A stretch of DNA of 57,500 nucleotides from Zygnema cylindricum (Eukaryota > Streptophyta > Zygnematophyceae > Zygnematales > Zygnemataceae), in NCBI GenBank assembly GCA_037447655.1, contig JBBHKE010001198.1, forward strand, positions 74,179 through 131,678. Reading direction: 5' to 3'. A model generated the notes under the pieces. The model was not told where the DNA came from, ran no database searches, and saw only the letters and a program-made list of their open reading frames with translations. This document shows positions 1 to 11,500 of the stretch, in pieces; within the stretch, counting starts at the first letter, position 1; every line of letters begins with the position of its first letter. The position numbers were made by a program, and so were the translations under genes.

Positions 1-9
1 TAAGAATCT

Positions 10-55
<46 letters not shown>

Positions 56-283
56 GGGTTTCACTTATCTTCTTTTTAAACGATGTCTCAAATAGAAAAA
101 AAGCCTCCTGCAACTCTCTTCGAATATTTAAAAAATATGAAGTTTTGTTGTCTTCTGGAGTCCAACTATTCTGATTGGTTCCACTCTCCCCCTCCCTCTT
201 CGTCTCCCTCGCCTCCCTCTCCTCCTACCTCTCTTCGCTCTCTCCCCCCTCCCTCTCCCTCCCTCCTCCACCCTCCATCGGAG

Positions 284-575
284 GAAAATAGTGTGGTGAA
301 TGGGAGATCTTATCATCCTCCCACGTGGCAAAGGCACAGGGCCAGAGTGTCAGGAAAGAAGAATGGCGCCAAAAATAGTACGAATAATAAGGAAGAAGAC
401 AAAAAAGAGGAAGGAGAAGGAGAGGATTCGGAGGAAGGATTGGGAGTGACTCGACGAGTCAACAGTTTGGATTGGCTTCTTCATTTGCAAGAGATAGGGG
501 AGTTAAATGAAGTGGAGAGGGAGGAGAGGGAGAGGGAGAGGGAGCGAGGAGAAGGAGAGGGAGAGGGAGAGGGAG
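284..575 (+). CDS. Possible exon of an unrecognised plus-strand gene
   Basis: A pyrimidine tract (about 182-278) ends in an acceptor-like CGGAG. The frame then reads through a basic/acidic stretch into RRVNSLDWLLHLQEIGELNE and an Arg/Glu-rich tail encoded by a purine tract containing the donor-like GGGAG|GTGAGA. The layout copies that of sacsin exons (CT tract, exon, GA tract). I do not recognise the protein. The open frame itself extends from 83 to 676 but is mostly low complexity. Confidence 0.25.
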
Positions 576-676
576 GTGAGAGAGGAAAAGAATTGTGGAA
601 ATCGGAGTGGGGAGAGGACAGAAGGGGGAGGGGAGATAGGAGAGAGGGAGAGAGGAACCACAGGAAAAAGTGTTAA

Positions 677-2085
677 TTTCAATGGATATAAGATTGTTTA
701 TACCAAAAAAATGGAAATAAGAATGTAGATCCATTTTTTGAGGTGACTTTAACAACCGGAGATACCTCTATCGTTTGAGAAGATTTCAAAAAGGCTTTTC
801 CAAGAAAAAATATTCATTGAATTTAAAGATGTAAAACTCTCAGTCAAAGATGACAGATGACTACATCCTGGCTTGTTATTATTAGTGTGGGGTCCATATT
901 AGTGTTATTTACTCTAATTTATCGGCGTAAAAAGAATATTATGTTGCTGTGATTAACCGTAATTTATTAAAGTTAAAAAACATTATACGGGTGGGTTTAA
1001 CTCTAGTTTATTAGGATTAAAAAATGATTATATTGTTGCTAAAAGAGAAGTTATTAGTGTGGAGTCTATACTGGTGTCATACCCTAATTCAGTTTCAAAT
1101 CACGCGACTTTTTCTGAATCATTTAAACAATTAGCTTTAAGAAAACAATTATTGCCATTAATATATTCTAGGTTCGGAGTAAAATTTAGGGGCACCTCGA
1201 TATCGGCACTGACGCTAATAATGATACACGGTAGACCTAAAAGAATAAACTTCTTTGATGGCAAGAAGGAAGCTGAATTCCTATGGAAATATACTTTTGA
1301 GTCTTGAGGTTTTAACAAGGATGGCAACACAACGTTCGTAATGAGTTGCCTTAAGGGTAAGCAAATAGCTTCTCCTCCAACGACGAAACTAGGAATATGC
1401 AGATGATGAAGAAAGCCCCAGTAAGAATAGGGTTGTTTCAGGGTTTTCTAGAGTTATTATTGGAGAAACTTTTATTGGCTTTTATGGTTTATAGGATCTT
1501 AGAAATATTTAAACTTACTGCGTCTACGTCACAAAGTACCGCCTTCTGGGAATTGTCTGACAGCGAACAAATGTTTAGCAGTAGAGGAAAAGAGAGAGAG
1601 AAAGAGAGAGAAACAAGATCGACAGGAAAAATCTGTTTCCGATATAGAGATGAACAGTACATCTAATACGGACAGTACTTGTAAAGTACATATATAAATT
1701 CGATATAATAATTTCCCACATACTGTAACATCCACCTGTTCAGCTCCATGCCGGTTCAATAATTACTAGTTTACATTCTGAAAGTTGAACTTTCGACGAG
1801 GTGTATTTAAAATATTTGAACTTTGCATCATTTTGTTTACAAAAAAGAACAATTTGAACACTTTCTACTGGTGGAGAGCATAGTGTAATCATACTTGACT
1901 TGTACAACTTGGACTATTGAACTTTGGTCACAGATCAACATTAAATAAGTTCAACTCGACTGTACCCGTACAAGTTCGTAGGGTGACTGTTATGTTAGGG
2001 CCATTCACGAGATCGATAGAAACAAAAAAAATTGAAGCATCACTAAGAAAATACAAATGTACATCACATACAGACATACACCCAC
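677..2085. other. Intergenic stretch downstream of the sacsin-like gene
   Basis: AT-rich. No RING finger (no CX2C...CGH pattern) was found on the minus strand. It contains a repeat (1745-1850) sharing CGGTTCAATAATTA and TTAAAATATTTGAAC with 22912-23015. Nothing else is supported. Confidence 0.5.
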
Positions 2086-2538
2086 TCAGCATCGACCAAT
2101 GAACTTCTTCATTTCCCCTCGTACCTGTTCCATTGCTAATGATGACTGGACAGCTGTCAGTTGCTCCTGTAGGGAAAACGCCTTTTCCAATAATCCGGTA
2201 CGATCCAATCCGAGAGGCAATCCAGCGGATGCCATCATATCTGCTACCGCTTGTGCCACCTCAGCAGCCGGTACCGTGCCAGGTGGCGCCTTCTCATTGG
2301 CTCCCATATCTAAGGAGAGACTCCCGCCACCCGACGGCCGACTTTCTGTACCAATTGAAGATGTACCGGTCTCCAGATGGGACGAAAAGGACATCATCAT
2401 TTGGTTTGAATCGAGACGCATATATCCTGACCGTTGATTCGCTCCCGATCTGCCAGGTGGCGATGTTGAAGTGCTTCCTCGGAACGAAAGGATCGCGGTA
2501 GAAAGGAGGCAACGGATCTCCCCCGGTCCCGTCTCCAC
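2086..2538 (-). CDS. Sacsin-like gene, exon 24 (last exon seen; RING absent)
   Basis: The acceptor TTGACAG|GTGGAG gives VETGPGEIRCLLSTAILSFR. A Ser/Gly-rich stretch follows, then AVADMMASAGLPLGL and a helical segment SLQEQLTAVQSSLAMEQV. The frame stops at 2088-2086 just where plant sacsins enter their RING finger. Alternatively GAACAG|GTACGA (exon end 2125) could be a phase-0 donor leading to an exon beyond the left edge. Which is right cannot be told from this window. Confidence 0.75.
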   Translation of the reverse strand: METGPGEIRCLLSTAILSFRGSTSTSPPGRSGANQRSGYMRLDSNQMMMSFSSHLETGTSSIGTESRPSGGGSLSLDMGANEKAPPGTVPAAEVAQAVADMMASAGLPLGLDRTGLLEKAFSLQEQLTAVQSSLAMEQVRGEMKKFIGRC

Positions 2539-5500
2539 CTGTCAATAGACATGCACTATGAGAAGAGAAAAAATCCGGATTTTCCTAAATACATATTGGT
2601 TTAGAGCTCAGACCCAGCAAGACTTAGCAGATTCCCCAGGTTGAAACTCACCGAAATTCAATAATCAGAACTTCATAAGAACCAATTTTTCATTTCAGAG
2701 AGTCTATAGAGGCTTAAAAGAAGGCCCAGCCAGGTTGATTGGATCATCAGATTTGAAGGATAGGGGTCAAAAATGTGAGTCTTAATATTTGTGTCTTACT
2801 AAAATCCAGAGACCTCTCATGGTAACTGAGTCCTTAACAGTTGCATCAAGAAAAATGGGTCAAATGGATGTTCAATTTTATTTTTTCTGGAAAATCGTGG
2901 CAAAAAGAAGGAAACAAAAACTGAGATTTATTCACAGAAAAATAAAGAAGTAAACATTTATTGTTACTTTGTATGACTCACGAACTAGATAAAAAGAGCA
3001 CATACTGGGTTACGGAGTTAATCTTTTTAAGATTGAAAGCGTTAAGTAAACATTCGAGAATCTTTATAGATTTGATCTTTACTGTACCAAAAACAAAACC
3101 AACTACGAGATCCACTAAGAAAAAAAAACAATCTACAAAACCCAATAAGAATCCAAAGAGGTTTTTGAAAGAGATTTTTGATTCCAAAGAGTTTTTTGTT
3201 ACCTGGACTCGATAAAGCGCCTGTCCAGCCGGTACTCTACAATCTTCCAAAACTCTACCGTACCGGAGAACCTGTCCCTGAGTACCTCCCGGTGAAACCC
3301 GAGGTAACTCGTTCCCTCCCTCCATCCCTCCTGTTTGCTTCCATGCCACTACCTCTCCCACATGGAACCGCCGTAACGGATGACACTGCAGTAGAGCTGT
3401 GTCGCCTGCGAGAACTTCCGTTCCCGGTAACCCACTCCGTTCTAAAACTGACCGTCGATTCCACGCAGATTCAATCTCCTGTGTCGATCTGAGCATGCCA
3501 GCTGGCAGTCCGAGACGAAGTATGGATCTGACAGTTGACGTTTGTCCTATTGGACTCTCCAAGAGAGGGACGATGGGAAGAGTAACAGGACTCCTGAGAA
3601 CACGGCTAAGAACTGAAGATAAAAGGGCCCATAAGCTCACATTTTGCGGAGGCTCTGCTATATATACAATGCTTCTAGACAAGTCAACAAAGTCAAACAC
3701 TCGCCGTCCTGAAACCTCTCCTCCTCCTCCTCCTCCAAAGTTTTCCCGAGATGAGGATGACTGTTCTGTACTGAATTGAGAAATATCTGATACTAGAGAA
3801 GGAGAACAACTCACATCTGACTGAGTGGGAAGTGTAATGTCAATTCTCGTTGGCATTAAGAAAAAACGAGTATAAATGCGCTTTACAAAACGAAGACCTT
3901 CTGCAACTCGAGATAATGCTTTCAGAACAGTTTCTCTTGCGACGTTATTAAGGGAAGGAATTACTTCCGCGTGTTCTCGAATTACAGCCCATAAAGCTTC
4001 TTTAAACTCTTCCCCTCTCAGTTTATCCGGGAGGGAGGAGAGAGGAAAGCCTTGAATAGATGGGACATATTCCAGTGAAAGGAGGTTATCAAGTTCCTGC
4101 AAAAGTTTAAAAAGGTCCAATCCTTTTGGTTAAAAAAATGTAACAACTGCACACTCAAAAGCACCAAAAAAAAAAAAACTCATTAAAAAGAGTTAAGGGA
4201 AGAATACTGCCTAAAACCAGACCATCATAAAAGTGCAAAACCTTAAAAGCATGTGTATTCAACAAGGAATACATGTCAAAACCGTGACTTTGATATGTGA
4301 GAAAAAGTTTCATAAAAAAATTGATTGTCAGAATTGAGTGCTGCGAAGGAGATAAATTATAAGTACAACTAGAAGATATAGTATAAATCAAGTTCCTCCT
4401 GTAGGCTTAATACCCACCATTATTAGTGGACAAAAAGACAATCATAAAACTAGAATTTCAAAGACAAATGTCCTCGTTAAGTAACATAAAAATCCTTCAC
4501 AGATCCCTCCCTTTCCCTCCCTCTCCCTCCTGCCCTCCCTCCCTCTCTCTCTCTGTCTCACCTCCACCACAATGTCCGACAGTTTCTGTACTCCCATCGC
4601 CGCACAGATGCTCTCGCTGACTTGTGGATGGACAAAACGCACTCGCGAGGTATTGATTTCTCCCAAAAGTCGACTTCCCCGAGAATCCACATACACACAA
4701 GATTTCGCTACGACGAGGCGAGCTCCATCGTCCGGAACCACAATATCCTCCAAACGATGCAAATGTCGCAGAAAAACTGTGTCCTTTTCAGCTTCGTTGA
4801 CAGATTCCTAAGAAAAGAAAGTCCAATTTTACATGAAGGCTTTGTAAGAAAAAATGAATGCTTATTAAGACAGTTCCCTCCCTCTCTCACTCTCCACTCC
4901 TCTCTCTTCCATTCTGAGCACGACAAAAAACTCAGTAATGAGCAATTTTCTGTCTTTAGCTTTACTTTTTGTCTCTTCTTCAGTGAGCCCACTTCCCCTC
5001 TCTCCCTCCCCCCTTCCCCTCTCTCCCTTCCCCCTCCCTCCCCTCCTCCCCTTCCCTCCCCTCCCTTCCTCTCCTCTCCTTCTTCTTACTGTTCCTTCTC
5101 CAAAAATGAATCGCAGGATTTTCAAAACGGCTCGCAGTTCATTCGGATTTAGCCGCTGATCGCCACATGTCCGCTGGAGATTCGTCAAAAGATCCTTCAT
5201 TTCGCCGACACCTGGCGAGTCCTGGAGGCCCAGAGCCTCCAAGACACGTGTGAAAGGGAGGTAGTTGTTGGGAAGTTGGAAAACGAAGGGAGAGAGGTCC
5301 ATGGGGAGTCGAGTGTAGAGAGAGGAGGGAGGGACGAGACGGATTCCATTTGCGACCGGGATGAAGGAAACATTACGAAGAGATTGGATATCTGCGAGAG
5401 GAGAAAGGATTGTGAAAATGGGGAAAAAGGAGAAGAAAGAGGGAAGAAACAGGGAAGGATAAGGAAAAGGACGAGTTAAAGGACGAGGGAAGAAAAAGGT

Positions 5501-8500
5501 GAGAAAAAGGAGAAAAAGGAAAAAAGGAAAGAAAAAAATAAGTAAAAAGGGAAACACCAGGAAATAAAAAAAGGAAAGAATAAAGGATTAGTAAAAATGA
5601 GAAAATGAGAAATGAACTGTACAGATGTAAAAATGGTAAAAATGTCATGAAACCGAATAAAAGTGAAAGTGTGGGCTTGAAAAGGAAGAGAGATAAAGGA
5701 CAAACTAGGACTATAAAAGGATTGGTCGCATATCCAAATCAAGTAGTATGGTTATTCAGGGCTTTCAGGATTTCAATAAGATTTTAAATGACTTAGTTAA
5801 GAGTTTCTTTTTTGACCCTTCGAAAGCCTTTGATGAAGGGTTTTTTCCAATGTTTAGGTATTTTCTAAACCTTCCAATTGTGGTACTGCTGCGATATGGG
5901 GAAAAACTGAAAATTATGTCTTCAGTTTTCCCAGGAGTTAAAAAAGTGTCTTGGAAACAAAAAAAAACCACTGGAAGATAAGATTTCCTTAGAAGAACGC
6001 AGAAAAAATTTTGGAAAGTAAAAAACACCACTAGAAGATAATAAGGTTTCCTGTGTAGGAGGTAGGAAAAAGTCGTGGAAAATAAAAAAATACCGCTGGA
6101 GGATACGATTCTCCTACTAGGAGTCACAACAAGTTAAAAAAATACCACCAAAAGATGTTGAGATTTTCCTGATGAGGTAGGAAAAAGTCGTGGAAAGAGA
6201 AAACATACCACTGGAAGATAAGGAGTCCCAAATTCCTGACAAATAAGAGAGAACGTCCCCAAATGCCTCCTCTGTTGATTTGCATCCCCGGATATTTGGC
6301 CATCGCGCCAAAACATCCTCCCCTCCATTCTCTCCAACGAACTGTAAAACCAACAACAGTTAAAAAAAAAAACAATAAAAAACTGCCTTGAGAAGCAATA
6401 CAGACTTATAAACATCCAACTATTCTAGGAAACATTAGAGAAGGAACTAAAAAACATCTAATTATTTTTGAGCCTCAGAGCTCTTAAAGAAGGTGAAAAA
6501 CGCCAAGTGTTGAACTTTGGTAAAGGACTATTGGAAGAATCGAAAGGGAAAAAAGTAAACAGACTATCCAGAGACAGACTTTTATAATAAAAAGACTTCG
6601 TGTTGGAAATTTTGAAAGCAATTAATAAATAAATCCTCAAAACAAACCCTATTCATACTTACGTTGCATGAAATGCAAAAGTCTCCAACTCGAAAATAAA
6701 CTAATATCAAATTAGGAATATGATAAAAAATGACCACAGATAGCCCAAGACGAGGAGAAATATGAAGATTACTAACTACTTCGACACTCAGAAAGTTGTA
6801 ATACTTTGTCTTTTTCCACATTTCCATCCTCCGGAGCACAGAATCCATGAAAAAAAGTGAGAAAAAAGCAAAATGTACAATAAAGTTTAGACCAATTCCT
6901 CCAACACTTACTACAAAAAAATGAAGTCAATCTACTATTGAAATGCAAAGGCGTATCTGAGCAAGTAGGAAAAAAAATCACTTAAGCCCAAAGTTCAGCT
7001 GATTTCTTATTTGAAACGGTGAATGAATTCAATGCCCTTCCTTGCCTTTCCGTTCTCTCTCCCTCTCCCCCACTCTCTCACCCTCTCCCTTTCTCCCTCC
7101 CTCGTTCTCCCCCTCCCCCCCGCCCTCTCTCTCTTCTTCCTCTCTCCCTCTCCCTGTAGCTTCAAAACTGTCGCAAAGGGAGGAGGAGACCTCAAATGGA
7201 GTATACTCCAGGCAAATTCCGGAGGAACTACTGAGCTTCGGGACAATACCGGAGCACAAGTCCAAGCCAGCGGCCAATCACGGGGCAGCACTGCCTCGGT
7301 ATAAGACGCCAAGTGGCGCCTGTCGGAGGGTCCACCTGTCGGAATTCCGAGAATTGCTGGGACAAATCTGGAGGGAGGGAGGGAAGGAGGGAGGGGAAGA
7401 GGGAGAGTGGGGAAAAGGGGGAGAGGAAATTTGATTGGTAGAGATCGAGGTGGGAAGGGTTAGGACAAAAGGAAACAAAAAAGGCGCAAAGGGAAGCGAG
7501 AAAAGAGAAGATTCAAAACAAAAAACAGAGGAGGAAAAGAAAAGGACAAGGGAAACAGACAATAGAAATGTGACTGGACAGAAGTTGAGAAAAGAGATGC
7601 GAGACATTGCTTTAAAAAAAATGAATGTTATAAAATCAACTAAACAAAAATCAACGAACGGTTTCAAGAGAAAGTAACGAAAATAAAAAAACGAAACAGA
7701 AACACTCAAAACAGAAACATACAAGACATTTGTTTAGTAACGGTGAACGAACCAGAAAACTAAACGAAGAACCTTTCCTTGCAATCTAATTCTTTTCCCT
7801 CAAAAGTAGTTGGAGAAATGCTTCCCATTTGTACTTAAAACAAGAAAGTAAAAGCAAAAGAAAGGATCCATCATGCCCGTTTTAATTCAAAATTTTCGGT
7901 TTCAAGAGTTTAATAGTAAGTAAATCGGAAACGTTGAATTGAATGTATTGCACAATATACATGAGAAAAAGGGTATTTCTCCAAAAAATAGCCCAAAGTG
8001 TATTCTTGCACAGACATAAGGACCCTAAGAAGACCGAAAAACTATATTTTAATATTATATTATATTATACCAACTCCAAGCTGTTTTAATATTATACTAT
8101 ATTAAACCGGCTCCAAGTAAAACACATATCAGGATGTTTGGACGAGAAACTGGGATAATAATGCATTCGGAACCACTGTCAAATTAAGATTATGTCTCAA
8201 GAATGAGCACATAAAGAAACAAAAAACAAGAGAAAAGAGGCCTTAGCCTTGGAATTTCAGACAAAGTAGAAGACGACACTTTCATAGCCTTCGTTCTTCA
8301 AACTCAAAGCTTTTTCAATTATAGAATGATGTCACGTAATAACATTTTCTTTAAACGCCATTCGAACTTTAGAACCATAAGTCAAAGGAAGAAAAAAGGA
8401 GGGAAAAAGGGAGAGAAAAAATCTGAAATTCCCCGGTTCACGACCCACCTGACTGAACTGAGCGGTTCACAAAAACGACTTCCAAAGACAACCGCAAAAT

Positions 8501-11500
8501 TTTGTAAAATCGCTTCGACCACATCTCCCGCAAGAGCCCAAAGTTCCATTCCCACAACTCCTTTTTCTCCTTCTCTCAAAAACGCTTCACCTTCCGAAAA
8601 TTCGTTCTTTTGAACAAAATTTTGGGCCGTCGCAGTTTTCCCTAACACCTCTATTTTTTTCGCACATTCTAACAAAAGTTCGGCATCGAGAGAAGTTTTA
8701 AGACCCGCGTCTCGAAGAAGTCCAAGCCATCGACTTGAAACAAATTCTTTTCCGGGAAATTTTCCAATATCATCCGCGAAAACCCTCTTAAGGAGGACAT
8801 TGTGGGGATCGAGAAGATCACATGGTCTCACAAGCGTGGAAGAAGATTTATTATTTTCCAACGCATTGGTATTTGCAACACTTAAAGAATCTACATTTGT
8901 TGCAGGAGACACAAATTTTGTCTCTTTCAAAGCAGCCAAAACTGTTGGGTCTGATTTCAAATGTATCCAATTCGCCTGTTTGCCAAAAAAACCCAACACA
9001 TACTCACTGACATCTTAACAATTAAATAATTATGAGAAAAGACAAGTAGGAAGACTGGAAAACTGACGAGTATGAAGATTGCAAATAACATGTTTTTGCA
9101 CATACACACATTTAGTTTTTGCAGCCTAAGCAGCTTGTTAGCCAAGATGACCGTTTCTAAAAAACCCTAAGAAACCCTAATTTTTTTTTCTTAGATTGTG
9201 AAAGCCCTATTTACCAAGGTTGTATAAAGTACATCAACATAAGTCTTCGAAACTTCGCATCACGAGAACTACAAACAAATTTCTCAAATAAATGTCATCT
9301 AATACGTCTTTGCAGATTTTGCATAAGTTCAGATACCATACATAAATATTTTTCTCTCGCACACTAACAAAGCCATCCAAACATCAAGACAGAACACGGT
9401 ATCTTAGACTCATTTTTCATTTTTAACAGTACAATTCTCCTTCCTCAACTTAGGGTTAAAAAAACCTCGTCTAAACTATAAACCAGGATTTATTTCTTTT
9501 CTTTGACAATTCTCTTCTTTGACAAGCCTATCATGACCACCGAAACCACTGACCAGTAGGTAATTAAGAATTCGCTCCCTCTCCTCCTCGCTGAGAGACT
9601 CAAATGTTGGTAATGCGAACCTTGCCATAATATCGTTATCGGCAAGTTCCGGAATCTGTAAAGCTGTATAAAGGGCTTTTGCTTCTACCTCTCCTCTATA
9701 TTGTAAGCATCTCTCATTTTCTGGTTGGAAAAATAGACCAGAAGGGACAATACAATGTACTGCTGGGTCAACAGAGACATATTCTCCCAAAACTGAACGA
9801 TAAATTGGGAGAGAACGCAAAAATTCCACTTCTTGAGAGTCATAAGGACCAGGTGGGGAAGAAAGAAGGTTCTGAAAAGGAAGAGAAAGAGAACTCATTT
9901 GTGAGGCGAAGAGGGAGAAGAGGGAATCACAGTCGGGGGGAGACAGGGACCGGAGCTCCCGAGGAGAGAACTGATTCATGTTCTGCAAGATAAACAATAT
10001 CACAGGTTAAATAGAGTAACAGGGAAGTTTTCTTTTGGAAAACCCTTCGAAATTCTTCTATTCTACAAAATTCCATATTCTCAACCATAACTTTCTCTTA
10101 CTTGCTAAAAATGTTAAAGTGCAACAACATGCGATTTCTTGCCTGAGAACATGTGAGGATAAAAATAAAAAATAAAAATCATTCAGTTGTATAAAAATCC
10201 AAACAACTTTCAGCGGGTAAGCTTTAAGGAAAAGAACCAAGGTCACAAAAAAAAAACAAAAGCAGAAGTGCCCTTCCTGAAATATAATTCACAAACAGGG
10301 CATTGTTAAAGAACAAATGCTTTGAAAAGGTGGAAATGCAGGAAGAAGGGATGGCAGTGAGAAAAACAAAAGACAGAAGTTAAGCATAAAAATGCACATT
10401 CTCCTGCTGTGTGATTTAGAATCCCCTCCAGATATTTTCAACATCTAAAAAAAATTCAGGCAGTAAAAACTTATTCCTACGAAGACGAGAAGAAAAAAAG
10501 AAAACATTCCTACAGCAAAGAGTTCAGAAGTTTTTTGGCATAAGAATAGCCTTACATTCCAATAAAAAGTACACAAAGGTATTAAACTCACTTGCAGTGC
10601 CTGAAGTTTTGCCAAAACGAGTTTTGGTAATCCCAACCCAATATCGGGAGTCACGAGCTTTAATAAAGGAGTATCCAAAAAATTCTGGTCCAGAACAGGA
10701 ACTCCCAATTGCTTCAACAAAGGGAGTAACCAGGGCTTCTCCCTTTCCAACAACTGAAACCTCCAATCTCTTCTCTTTATCCTCTCCCCACCCTCACTTC
10801 TTTCCTGTCCAATACTGACAAAGGAATTCCCTTTCTCAATTCGGTCATCCTCCTTTCCCTCTGTACTATTTGACATTCCTCCACCTGTTTCATCTTCCTT
10901 TTCCTCAAATTGAAGAGAGAGATCCCTATTTTCCGGTGGAACAAAAACCACACGTCTCAATTCTAATCTCACAAGCAATCTGACAACTGATGTGTTGCCA
11001 CCTGTCTTTGAGAAATGCTGTATCCCTATTTCTGCGGGAATCAAGGGCCAGGAATCAAATAGAGAAACTTCGTGAGGCTTATCCACATTTACATTTTCCC
11101 AAAAACACTGGAGCCATGCTTCACTGGGATGACTATTGCCTGAGAAATTTCCTGCAGCAAAATTATTGGAATGAGAAGAGTTTTCCACCATAAAACCATC
11201 TAAAGGTGGAGGATTCCATTCAAACCACGGTAACGGAGGAGAGGCCGTAGGTGCCCAGGCCCGAGGGAGAGTGCTAGGAATTCCCTCTGCAAGTATATTT
11301 GCAGAAAATTTCTTTAAATTGAGAATTTCACAAACAGAGGGAAGACTCAACACTTGACTTAACATGGGTCTTGTGATGAAGAGAGGATGAATAAATCGAT
11401 GAGAGAGAGAAGGGAGGAGAGTCTGTTGCTGGGCTGTTGCGAGAAGACATTCAGAAACAGAGAGACGAGCCATTGTTCCTGCTGCATTAGGGATGCAGAT

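Noticed and set aside
12-49. Poly(T) run at the left edge as a retroposon tail
   Set aside because: No target duplication or element body can be assessed at the window edge.
1-2085. RING finger exon downstream of exon 24
   Set aside because: I scanned the minus-strand frames for CX2C, CGH and CPFC patterns and saw none; it may lie outside the window.
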